A stretch of 64,000 nt of DNA. Origin: Lentimicrobiaceae bacterium (GTDB lineage: Bacteria; Bacteroidota; Bacteroidia; Bacteroidales; F082). Under the pieces are notes generated by a model. That model saw nothing but the letters and a program-made list of their open reading frames with translations. It was not told the origin of the DNA and did not search any database. Below, piece after piece: positions 17,430 to 25,303 of the stretch (position 1 is its first letter; the number at the start of each line of letters is the position of its first letter). The stretch is taken from assembly GCA_002708315.1 (NCBI GenBank), contig PANC01000031.1, positions 1 through 64,000 on the forward strand, read 5' to 3'. A program made the position numbers and the translations under genes.

Positions 17430-19100
17430 ATGAAAAAAGCATTAGCTTTAATCGTATTATCGTTTTTATTTACACCCATGGTTAAAGCACAAGGCTTTCT
17501 ATCAAAGTCTGAAGTTCATGGCAACTTTGAGTTAGATGGCATGTATTATCAGGCGGATGATGCTTTGGGAATTACTGATTCTATTATTAATGGTAATGAA
17601 TTTGGCTTCAATGGTTTTGCAGATATTATCTATACTCTAGGAAATTTTTCTGCTGGTTTTAGGTATGAAGCATATTTACCGCCAATAGCTGGTTTTGATA
17701 GAAATTTAGACGGACAAGGTATAGCAAATTTATGGGCATCCTATACAACAGATAGGTTTAGTATTACAATTGGCGATTTTTATGAACAATTCGGCAATGG
17801 ATTAACCCTTCGCACATATACTGAATGGAGTTTAGGATACGACAATGCCTTGAAAGGAGCCAGATTTGTTTTTTCACCCATAGACGGAATTATTCTAAAA
17901 GGAGTTTATGGAGTTCAGAGGTATTTTTGGACAAAGTATGAAAATAATAATCGAGGAATAGTTAAGGGGTTTGATGCTGAAATAAACCTCAACGATGTTT
18001 TTAACGGAATGTCTGATTCAAAAATTAAACTCACCCTTGGAGGAAGTGCCGTAAGTAAATATCAAAGTGATCAAAATCCATTCTATAAAATGCCTAAGAA
18101 TGTTGCTGCTTTCGCAGGAAGGTTTAACCTTGGTATCAATAAATTTAATTTTTCTTCCGAATACGCATACAAAATTAATGACCCTTCTGCCATCAACAAT
18201 TATATTTACAAGCCAGGTGCTGCTTTCATATTCTCAGGTTCATATTCCACAAAAGGACTAGGTATTTATGCTCAGTTTAAACGTGTTGACAATATGAGTT
18301 ATAAGTCGGATCAAGCTGTTACATCAAATGCTTTGGACATAAACTTTCTTCCGCCACTAATTGAAGCACACACTTACATGCTAGCTGCAATGTATCCATA
18401 CGCTACACAGCCAAATGGCGAGATTGGGTTTCAAATAGCTATAAATTATAAAGTGCCCAAGAAAAGTAAGATTGGCGGTAAATATGGTATGGGAGTGAGT
18501 ATTAATTATTCTCAAATGAATAATATTGATCGCTCAGCTCCAAATGACACGGCCTATATAGGTCAGAGTGGCACCATGGGTTGGAATTCAGATTTTTTCA
18601 AATTTGGAAAACAAATTTTTAATAAAGATCTTACAATTGAAATTGATAAAAAATTCAATAAGAAATTTAAAAGTACATTTAAATATATCTATCAGGTGTA
18701 TGATATTGCAACAATACAAGGCCATACGGGTGAGCCAATGGTAAATGCAAATATTGCCATAATAGATATGACATATAAGTTGGCTTCCAAGAAGGCTCTT
18801 AGGTGGGAGTTACAGGGTTTATGGACAAAAGAGGATAATGGTAATTGGGCAGCCGCATTGATTGAGTACACTGTTTCTCCTCATTGGTTTGTCACAATTA
18901 CTGACCAATACAATTATGGTAATAAGCACATTAACGAAAAAATTCATTATTACACAGGTTCATTTGGTTATACGCTAAATACGATGAGAATTGCTTTAAC
19001 TTATGGTAGACAAAGAGAAGGAGTTGTTTGCGTTGGTGGGGTATGTAGACAAGTCCCTGCTTCAAATGGATTTTCCCTAACTATCAGTGGTAGCTTCTAA
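17430..19100 (+). CDS. DUF6029-family outer-membrane beta-barrel protein
   Basis: A 556-residue protein with a signal peptide (MKKALALIVLSFLFTPMVKAQ). The mature part is dominated by alternating amphipathic strands rich in Tyr, Phe and Asn, ending in a strand FSLTISGSF with C-terminal Phe, as expected for a BAM-inserted outer-membrane barrel. The N-terminal half (KSEVHGNFELDGMYYQ, then GDFYEQFGNGLTLRTY) resembles DUF6029 proteins of Bacteroidales. Two cysteines near the C-terminus (VVCVGGVCRQ) could form a disulfide, which would fit the redox proteins on both sides. The start at 17430 is chosen because the signal peptide begins there; an in-frame ATG is not needed further upstream. Function is unknown. 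Confidence 0.75.
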   Translation: MKKALALIVLSFLFTPMVKAQGFLSKSEVHGNFELDGMYYQADDALGITDSIINGNEFGFNGFADIIYTLGNFSAGFRYEAYLPPIAGFDRNLDGQGIANLWASYTTDRFSITIGDFYEQFGNGLTLRTYTEWSLGYDNALKGARFVFSPIDGIILKGVYGVQRYFWTKYENNNRGIVKGFDAEINLNDVFNGMSDSKIKLTLGGSAVSKYQSDQNPFYKMPKNVAAFAGRFNLGINKFNFSSEYAYKINDPSAINNYIYKPGAAFIFSGSYSTKGLGIYAQFKRVDNMSYKSDQAVTSNALDINFLPPLIEAHTYMLAAMYPYATQPNGEIGFQIAINYKVPKKSKIGGKYGMGVSINYSQMNNIDRSAPNDTAYIGQSGTMGWNSDFFKFGKQIFNKDLTIEIDKKFNKKFKSTFKYIYQVYDIATIQGHTGEPMVNANIAIIDMTYKLASKKALRWELQGLWTKEDNGNWAAALIEYTVSPHWFVTITDQYNYGNKHINEKIHYYTGSFGYTLNTMRIALTYGRQREGVVCVGGVCRQVPASNGFSLTISGSF

Positions 19101-19112
19101 AAACTAATTACT

Positions 19113-19964
19113 ATGAAAACAAGATATATAATTCTGGTAGTTTTGATTTTTGCAGTTTCTTTTAACTCATGTGATAAGGTGGATGCACCGTTTATTGAAT
19201 CTAGAGATTACTGTAGCGGGAATAAAAAGATTTTAATTGAAGATTACACAGGACATGGATGTGTAAATTGTCCAGGCGCAGCAGTTTTAGCACAGGAGCT
19301 CAAGGAGAAGTTTTGTGATAGAGCTGTTATAATTGCTGTTCATGCTGGTTATTTTGCTCAACCAGATTTCGAAAATAATCCCGTTTTTGCTGCAAACTTC
19401 ACCACAGAGGCAGGTAATGAATGGGATACTTATTTTGGTAACTCGGCAAAAGGTAATCCCAATGGATTAATTGATAGAGCCCAAATAAATGACAGCTATG
19501 TTATTTTTCCTCAAAGCTGGGCAGAAGTTGCGGATCCATTATTGATGGAGCCAGCAGAAGCACTTATTACAATTAATAATGACTTTAGTATTAGCAATAA
19601 TACCCTAACAACAAATATAAAAACAGAGTTTCAGCAAGATATCGAAGGGTCTTTTAAAGTAATAGTTTGTATTACTCAAGACAATATTATTGCTCCTCAA
19701 AAAAATAACGACCCTGAAATAGGTCCAACACCAATTGATTCAACTTATGTTCATAACCATGTCTTAAGAGGCACTTTAAATGGTTCCTGGGGTGAATATG
19801 TTAGCACAACAGGTACCGTTGCAATGAATGAGGTTTATGAAAAAACCTATTATATAGAATTTCCCGCAAGCTGGATTCCTAAGGATTGCCATGTGGTAGC
19901 TTTTGTATACAATGAATCTAACAAACAAGTATTACAGGCAGAAGAAATACCTGTTTTGAATTAG
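19113..19964 (+). CDS. Omp28-related outer-membrane lipoprotein with a CxxC site
   Basis: A 283-residue lipoprotein: the signal peptide ends in the lipobox FNSC, with Cys20 as the lipidated residue. The Omp28 domain follows with a thioredoxin-like segment containing CVNC (Cys50, Cys53) in GHGCVNCPGA, then AVHAGYFAQPDF and GNPNGLIDR. The last 130 residues are beta-rich. Omp28 proteins sit at the cell surface or inner leaflet of the outer membrane and are of poorly known function. The gap to the DUF6029 gene is 12 bases, so it is the third gene of the operon. Confidence 0.85.
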   Translation: MKTRYIILVVLIFAVSFNSCDKVDAPFIESRDYCSGNKKILIEDYTGHGCVNCPGAAVLAQELKEKFCDRAVIIAVHAGYFAQPDFENNPVFAANFTTEAGNEWDTYFGNSAKGNPNGLIDRAQINDSYVIFPQSWAEVADPLLMEPAEALITINNDFSISNNTLTTNIKTEFQQDIEGSFKVIVCITQDNIIAPQKNNDPEIGPTPIDSTYVHNHVLRGTLNGSWGEYVSTTGTVAMNEVYEKTYYIEFPASWIPKDCHVVAFVYNESNKQVLQAEEIPVLN

Positions 19965-20025
19965 GGTTTAAACCTTTTATTTCCATATTTTCCACAAATA
20001 CAATCAATTAATTCATGCTCTTGGT

Positions 20026-20033
20026 TAACTTTG
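20026..20033 (+). promoter_or_regulatory. -7 box for comF
   Basis: TAACTTTG matches TAnnTTTG. It lies after the ATG at 20015, so the start at 20054 is the one that would be transcribed. Confidence 0.5.
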
Positions 20034-20053
20034 ATTCACATACCCAAAAAAAA

Positions 20054-20740
20054 ATGTGGATCACAGATTTATTTAACCTTTTCTTTCCTAGATTATGTAA
20101 TGCCTGCGGAACTATCCTCATAAAAGGTGAGAAAATAATATGCTTACATTGCTTATATAAACTACCAAAAACAAATTTCCATAAGCATATGGATAATCCA
20201 ATATCAAGAGTGTTTTGGGGTCGTGTTGACATCCATTCTGCAACAGCATTTTTATTTTTCAGTAAAGGAGGTAAAGTACAAAAGCTGATGCATAAGCTGA
20301 AATATAATGGCAATCAAGAAACTGGAAAAAGGCTAGGTTATTTATTTGGAAATGAATTGGTGAATAGCGAAATATATTCAGATGTAAACATTATTATACC
20401 AGTACCATTGCACAAGAGTAAACTCAAAAAGCGCGGTTACAATCAAAGTGATAGTATTTCAGAAGGTATAAGTAAGGCCATGAATATAGAATTCACAAAT
20501 ACCTCACTTGTTAAAATAGAAAGAACAGAAACTCAAACTAGAAAATCAAGGTATAACCGCTGGAAGAACGTAAGGGGAAAATTTAGAATTATGAATGCCA
20601 ATGAACTTGAAGGAAAGCATATTCTATTGGTTGACGATGTCCTTACCACAGGAGCTACATTGGAATCATGTGCACAAACTCTGATGGAAATTCCCAATGT
20701 TAGAATTAGTATTGCAACTCTTGCATATGCTCTGGTATAG
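20054..20740 (+). CDS. comF: ComF family phosphoribosyltransferase-like protein
   Basis: A 228-residue protein of the ComF/GntX family, cytoplasmic, linked in other bacteria to DNA uptake. The N-terminal zinc ribbon has Cys15, Cys18, Cys30 and Cys33 (CNAC and CLHC). The type I phosphoribosyltransferase signature LLVDDVLTTGAT lies near the C-terminus, and the conserved KKRGYNQ and TRKSRYNRWKNV are both visible. The start at 20054 is used because the -7 box at 20026-20033 lies after the earlier ATG at 20015. The last 35 bases overlap tail-to-tail with the gene on the other strand. Confidence 0.88.
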   Translation: MWITDLFNLFFPRLCNACGTILIKGEKIICLHCLYKLPKTNFHKHMDNPISRVFWGRVDIHSATAFLFFSKGGKVQKLMHKLKYNGNQETGKRLGYLFGNELVNSEIYSDVNIIIPVPLHKSKLKKRGYNQSDSISEGISKAMNIEFTNTSLVKIERTETQTRKSRYNRWKNVRGKFRIMNANELEGKHILLVDDVLTTGATLESCAQTLMEIPNVRISIATLAYALV

Positions 20741-21374
20741 CAGGTATTGTATCATTAGCCCTACCCATCTGAGTCATAACCCTATTATATTCTCTTCTAT
20801 TCTTTATTAATTTGCGCTGCAACCTTGCACTATTATTAAACACATCATACAATGCCTGGATTGGCCCCTTAAATGACATGGGTTGTGGGCTTTTATATAG
20901 CAATCCCGTTCCCGACCAATCTGGATAGAACTGTGTTAGGTCAATGGGCTTCATCTCGATAACAATCTGTTTCATGGTAGCATAATCGAAATAACCTCTT
21001 ATTACAACTTCATTTATGGAAATGGTATCCTTGGGAATGTATATTGGTATAATGCTATCTTCCACAAAGTAACTCTCATCCATTTGAACTATTAGAGGTC
21101 TAAACCCTATTGATGTTATTAATATGGAATCATTGTTCTGAACATATAGTTTGAATCTTCCTTCTTGATTACTAATGGTTCCCCACTTGTTAAACTTACT
21201 TATTATATGGGCATTATGTATTGGTAATAGACTATCTGCAGTAAGGATAACCGCATCCAATACTCTAATACTATCATATGCTGCTTGTGACTTGGCATCA
21301 TTACTTTTTACCATAAATAATATGATAAAGAATGTAATTCCCAATGATAATTTGTTGTATCTGAGCAAATCCAT
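20706..21374 (-). CDS. Exported protein with a carboxypeptidase-like regulatory domain
   Basis: A 222-residue protein with a signal peptide (about 8-28, LSLGITFFIILFMV). This is followed by a CarboxypepD_reg-like domain at about 38-115 (AVILTADSLLPIHNAHI, then ISNQEGRFKLYV and SIGFRPLIV). This is the same domain that starts TonB receptors, but no barrel follows. The C-terminal about 90 residues are charged and carry the family-like QALYDVFNNSARLQRKL. The start at 21374 is chosen because a minus-strand -7 box (21423-21430) overlaps the upstream ATG at 21425. Its 3' end overlaps comF by 35 bases. Function is unknown. Confidence 0.7.
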   Translation of the reverse strand: MDLLRYNKLSLGITFFIILFMVKSNDAKSQAAYDSIRVLDAVILTADSLLPIHNAHIISKFNKWGTISNQEGRFKLYVQNNDSILITSIGFRPLIVQMDESYFVEDSIIPIYIPKDTISINEVVIRGYFDYATMKQIVIEMKPIDLTQFYPDWSGTGLLYKSPQPMSFKGPIQALYDVFNNSARLQRKLIKNRREYNRVMTQMGRANDTIPAIPEHMQELQY

Positions 21375-21422
21375 TTGATGACAATAATTTTCAAGAAACG
21401 AATATAAAACATAAATTATAAT

Positions 21423-21430
21423 CAAAATTA
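21423..21430 (-). promoter_or_regulatory. -7 box for the carboxypeptidase-regulatory-domain gene
   Basis: The minus strand reads TAATTTTG, matching TAnnTTTG, 48 bases before the start at 21374. Confidence 0.4.
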
Positions 21431-21528
21431 CAAAAGGGTCAAAGTCGTATCAATAAAAAGTTAAAAAAATAAAAACCCCCTAAGGAACTTATCTTATTAA
21501 ATAATGAATTATTTAAAATACTTTTCTT

Positions 21529-22401
21529 TTAATAATACATAAGTTTAATGGAAGTCTTTTGACTATTTACAACTACAGTTACAATATAGATTCCCGGATT
21601 ATTAATCCTAAATGGGATGGTTTCTTTTTTGGAATTAACTTCAGTCTTATACAAAATTTTTCCTGAGATATCTGTTATTAGTATTGCCATATCACTTTTA
21701 TCTTGAAGTTTGACCACTATACTACTTAAATCTCTATTGTAGATTATCGAAGTATTATCCTCTGTTACTTCATCTCTTCCAACTGTATATAAATAACATG
21801 TATTATATTCAGGGTTTTCATAAATTTTTTCACCTTGCTCATCTTGACATAGAAGTGCATAAAAGCCACATAAACCACCATATACACTCATACTGCTATT
21901 TATAACTCCAGCTATACTTCCTATTCCCCTTATCCAGTAATCACTATCCTGATATTCGCTACTGACCATTCGCCACCTCTCACGCAAACCATCAGCTACA
22001 GTTATTGTATCAATCTCTAAAAGATGCAGCCATACTTCTCCCACAGCCCGGGGGTTATCTACCAGAACAGAGTCTCCTATTTCCAAGTTAAAATCATAAA
22101 TCAACCCTTCATCACCAAACATTTGACGATAGTAAACTCGATTATTTTCTTCGCGTATAAAAGCACCATAAAAATTCCATATTTCATGATTTTCATCCTC
22201 TGATATCCATACTTTCTTGTAGGTTAAGGAATTAATTATTGTGTCTTCTTCAAATCTATAAAAGTCAGTCGAAAATTCACTCCCCCATTCGTGGCAGTGT
22301 TCTTCCATACATGACCATAATTTAGCAGTATTTACTATTTCTTGTGAACTTGCCACAAAAGAAAAAACAAATATTATGGTTAATGTTAATAATTGTTTCA
22401 T
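21529..22401 (-). CDS. Secreted T9SS cargo protein, function unknown
   Basis: A 290-residue protein with a signal peptide (MKQLLTLTIIFVFSFVASSQ) and a C-terminal type A sorting domain of about 75 residues (LVVKLQDKSDMAILITDISGKI to the final SIKLMYY strand). The central part has several cysteines (WSCMEEHC near the mature N-terminus and a YGGLCGFYALLC stretch) that could make disulfides, and is otherwise beta-rich with no recognised catalytic motif. The ATG at 22446 is rejected because the full -7 match (22424-22431) lies between it and the start at 22401. Confidence 0.75.
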   Translation of the reverse strand: MKQLLTLTIIFVFSFVASSQEIVNTAKLWSCMEEHCHEWGSEFSTDFYRFEEDTIINSLTYKKVWISEDENHEIWNFYGAFIREENNRVYYRQMFGDEGLIYDFNLEIGDSVLVDNPRAVGEVWLHLLEIDTITVADGLRERWRMVSSEYQDSDYWIRGIGSIAGVINSSMSVYGGLCGFYALLCQDEQGEKIYENPEYNTCYLYTVGRDEVTEDNTSIIYNRDLSSIVVKLQDKSDMAILITDISGKILYKTEVNSKKETIPFRINNPGIYIVTVVVNSQKTSIKLMYY

Positions 22402-22423
22402 TTGCTTATTTTGAGTTTTAAGG

Positions 22424-22431
22424 CAAATATA
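22424..22431 (-). promoter_or_regulatory. -7 box for the T9SS cargo gene
   Basis: The minus strand reads TATATTTG, a full TAnnTTTG match, 22 bases before the start at 22401. Confidence 0.55.
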
Positions 22432-22518
22432 ATGAAAGTAAAGCATCTAATAATTGTTACTATTAATAATTAAATTGCAAATGGGGAATAAATGGGATTC
22501 AACGATTGTCAAATTTAA

Positions 22519-22797
22519 GTGAGAGTGAAAAAATTAAAACCTGATACTGATTTAGAACTTATTAAAAAGTCAATGTATGGAGATATGGATGCTTTTAAGC
22601 AAATAGTTGAAAAATATCAAAATAAAGTGACAAGGATATCGACATCTAAGCTCTTTGAACAGCATAAAATTGGACTCCAAGGCATTATTACGGAAAATCA
22701 GGTTCAACGTCTAGAAAAATATTATAAAAAACAAAGACGCTTTAAAAACCCGCGTGCCAAAAAAAATAATAGAGAAACCCCCTTAAGGATAACTTAA
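22519..22797 (+). pseudogene. Short gene resembling the start of an ECF sigma factor (probable remnant)
   Basis: 92 codons from a GTG start that directly follows an in-frame TAA. Residues 10-36 (ELIKKSMYGDMDAFKQIVEKYQN) look like the beginning of sigma region 2 of an ECF sigma factor. The rest is lysine/arginine-rich and has no region 2.4 or region 4. No continuation of a sigma factor was seen in the other frames before the acyl-CoA ligase gene. Either it is a decayed sigma gene or a small basic protein with chance similarity. No promoter box was found. Confidence 0.4.
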
Positions 22798-22855
22798 TAG
22801 CAACAAATATTTCCCATTAACTGACCTCTGATTTATTATTGTCAATGATTAGTTA

Positions 22856-22863
22856 TATTTTTG
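22856..22863 (+). promoter_or_regulatory. -7 box for the first acyl-CoA ligase gene
   Basis: TATTTTTG matches TAnnTTTG and ends 20 bases before the ATG at 22884. It lies after the alternative ATG at 22839, ruling that start out. Confidence 0.5.
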
Positions 22864-22883
22864 ACATACATAAAACTTTCACA

Positions 22884-24662
22884 ATGGCAGAATTAAAAAG
22901 AATCTTTGATATACTAACAGCTGCAGAGGAAAACTTTAACAAAGAAGTTTCATTATCGGTAAAACGTAATAATAGATGGGAAAATTTCTCAACCAATGAT
23001 TACAGGAAAAATGTTGATAAGTTTAGCCTTGGTTTGCTTGCCATGGGTTGTAACAAAGGAGACAAGATTGCCACTGTCTCGAACAATAGACCTGAGTGGA
23101 ATTTCATAGATTTCGGAATGAGTCAGATAGGTTGTGTTCATGTTGGAATTTATCCTACTATCAGCGAAAAAGAATATCTTCATATTCTATCACATTCGGA
23201 TTCAAGAATTCTAATTGTTTCTGACAAAGAATTATTTGACAAACTTTATCCAATATTCAAACAAACACCAAATCTCGAAGAAATTTATACCATTGATGAT
23301 GTAGATGGTGCTAAAAACTGGAATGAAATTTTAAAACTCGGGGAAGCAAAAAGAGAGGAGTATAAAGATCTGCTTATATCTAGAAGAGATGATGTTAAAC
23401 CCGACGATCTTTTGACCATCATATACACATCTGGAACAACAGGCCTGTCAAAAGGAGTTATGCTATCACATAATAATGTGGTAAGTAACCTATTGTTGGC
23501 CCACAGAGTTACCGGGTACTTAAATTCAAACGACCGAGCATTGAGTTTTCTTCCATTATCTCATATTCTGGAGAGGGTTGGAAACTATCTGTGGCAAACA
23601 CTTGGTATTTCAATTTACTACGCAGAAAACCTGGAAACCATTGGTGAAGATATGCGTGATATAAATGTGAATGTATTTATCACAGTTCCAAGAGTATTTG
23701 AAAAAATATATGATAAGATTATTAATAAGGGAAGAGAACTGTCATTAATAAAAAAGACATTATTCTTTTGGGCAGTGCAAGTAGGAGATAAATTTGATCC
23801 TGATCCTTCAAAAAGAAGTGCCCTGTATAACCTAAAACTTAAAATCGCTAATAAACTGGTTTTTAGCAAATGGAGAGATGCTTTTGGTGGAGAACTAAAG
23901 GGAGTAATAAGCGGAGGCGCTGCACTTCAACCCCGACTAGCAAGAATATTTTGGTCGGCTAATATAATTGTACAAGAAGGATATGGACTTACAGAAACTT
24001 CGCCCCTAATATCAGCCAACATGCCATCATTTCCTGGAGTAAGATTTGGCAGTGTTGGAGTAGTTCCCCCCGAATTAGAGGTTATGATCGCAGAAGACGG
24101 TGAAATTCTTGAAAGAGGACCAAATCTTATGATTGGATATTTTAAAGATCCGGATAAAACCAATGAAGCTATTGATAAAGATGGGTGGTTCCATACAGGA
24201 GATATCGGAACACTTGACGAAGATAGAATGCTAACAATAACAGATAGGAAAAAAGAGATCTTTAAGCTTTCAGGTGGCAAATATGTTGCTCCTCAGCAGG
24301 TTGAAAACCAATTTAAAGAATCCCAATTTATTGAACAAATAATAGTTATTGGTGATAATAAAAGATTTACAGCAGCAATAATAGTTCCTGATTTTGAATT
24401 TTTACATAACTGGTGTACAATTCATCATGTTAACTATCATGATAATGATGATTTGATTTCACAAGAAATAATTGTAGAAAGATTTCAGAAAGAATTGGAC
24501 AAATATAACCCTGAACTTGATCATGTTGCACAAATTAAAGTTTTCAAACTTGTGGTGGATAACTGGACTCCTGAAAACGGCTTACTATCTCCTACTCAAA
24601 AACTTAAGCGTAAAGCTGTTCAAAGTAAATACGATCAAATTATTACAGAAATTTATACATAA
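22884..24662 (+). CDS. Long-chain fatty acid-CoA ligase (AMP-binding), copy 1
   Basis: A 592-residue adenylate-forming enzyme that activates fatty acids to acyl-CoA with ATP, probably membrane-associated without a span. The AMP-binding motif IYTSGTTGLSKGVMLSH, the GYGLTETSP motif and the DGWFHTGDIG and ITDRKKEIFKLSGGKYV regions are all intact. It is close in length and pattern to the second ligase at 53905-55677, which is part of the MarR operon; this copy stands alone with its own promoter box. The start at 22884 (MAELKRIF) is used because of that box. Confidence 0.92.
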   Translation: MAELKRIFDILTAAEENFNKEVSLSVKRNNRWENFSTNDYRKNVDKFSLGLLAMGCNKGDKIATVSNNRPEWNFIDFGMSQIGCVHVGIYPTISEKEYLHILSHSDSRILIVSDKELFDKLYPIFKQTPNLEEIYTIDDVDGAKNWNEILKLGEAKREEYKDLLISRRDDVKPDDLLTIIYTSGTTGLSKGVMLSHNNVVSNLLLAHRVTGYLNSNDRALSFLPLSHILERVGNYLWQTLGISIYYAENLETIGEDMRDINVNVFITVPRVFEKIYDKIINKGRELSLIKKTLFFWAVQVGDKFDPDPSKRSALYNLKLKIANKLVFSKWRDAFGGELKGVISGGAALQPRLARIFWSANIIVQEGYGLTETSPLISANMPSFPGVRFGSVGVVPPELEVMIAEDGEILERGPNLMIGYFKDPDKTNEAIDKDGWFHTGDIGTLDEDRMLTITDRKKEIFKLSGGKYVAPQQVENQFKESQFIEQIIVIGDNKRFTAAIIVPDFEFLHNWCTIHHVNYHDNDDLISQEIIVERFQKELDKYNPELDHVAQIKVFKLVVDNWTPENGLLSPTQKLKRKAVQSKYDQIITEIYT

Positions 24663-24714
24663 TATCTCACAATTTATTAAAGGTTAATGTAGGGTTAGTT
24701 CCTCAAGAAAAACT

Positions 24715-24722
24715 TATATTTG
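24715..24722 (+). promoter_or_regulatory. -7 box for the HYC_CC_PP-TonB-HMA operon
   Basis: TATATTTG fully matches TAnnTTTG, ending 17 bases before the GTG at 24740. Confidence 0.5.
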
Positions 24723-24739
24723 TACAATATTCATGACTT

Positions 24740-25225
24740 GTGAAAGATTTATTTTTAAATATTGTTGGCTTCCTGACTGCTGTTATCTTTCTATTATCAA
24801 CATCAGGATTTACAATTTATAGTCATCATTGTAGTCATAATGGAATAAGTTACTCGGTTTTGATTGAGAACCACAGACTTGATGGTGATGTTTGTAATTA
24901 CAATCAAAAAAAAGAAATTATATCTTGCTGCTCTGAAAAAAAACCTTGTTCAATAAAAACTGATCCAAACACTGAATGTTGCGATAATTTTAAAGAATTC
25001 GTTATAGCAGATATAAATTTAGCAGGAACAAATTCAATAAACAATCCGGAGATACAGTGCTTAAAATTACTCAACATATCAAATTACAAGAAACACAATT
25101 GCTCGAACGAGTTAATTGATAATATCATTGATAATCAAGTCCAACCATACCCTATTCTAATACCTAAACTGAGTATGGTTATTTTCTTGAATACCCTAAA
25201 AATATTACCTGATCCCTTTTCTTAA
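24740..25225 (+). CDS. HYC_CC_PP family cysteine-rich exported protein
   Basis: A 161-residue protein from a GTG start, with a signal or anchor segment at about 5-22 (LNIVGFLTAVIFLLSTSGF). It has the pattern of the HYC_CC_PP family of Bacteroidota: HHC at about 29-31, cysteine pairs SCC and ECCDNF in the middle and a C-terminal hydrophobic segment ending ILPDPF. The many cysteines and histidines suggest metal binding. It is the first gene of a set with a TonB-dependent receptor (25304) and an HMA-domain protein (27555), so a role in uptake or sensing of a soft metal such as copper is inferred. Confidence 0.7.
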   Translation: MKDLFLNIVGFLTAVIFLLSTSGFTIYSHHCSHNGISYSVLIENHRLDGDVCNYNQKKEIISCCSEKKPCSIKTDPNTECCDNFKEFVIADINLAGTNSINNPEIQCLKLLNISNYKKHNCSNELIDNIIDNQVQPYPILIPKLSMVIFLNTLKILPDPFS

Positions 25226-25303
25226 TTCGTATTCTCCTTCCTAGATTAATATTAACGAGTGATTTTATCATTCTAATTACTAAAATATTAAAAGTTAAAT
25301 TCA

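Noticed and set aside
21497-21516. AT-only palindrome after the T9SS cargo gene as a terminator
   Set aside because: The two 9-base arms are separated by only 2 bases and made only of A and T; a stable hairpin is unlikely.
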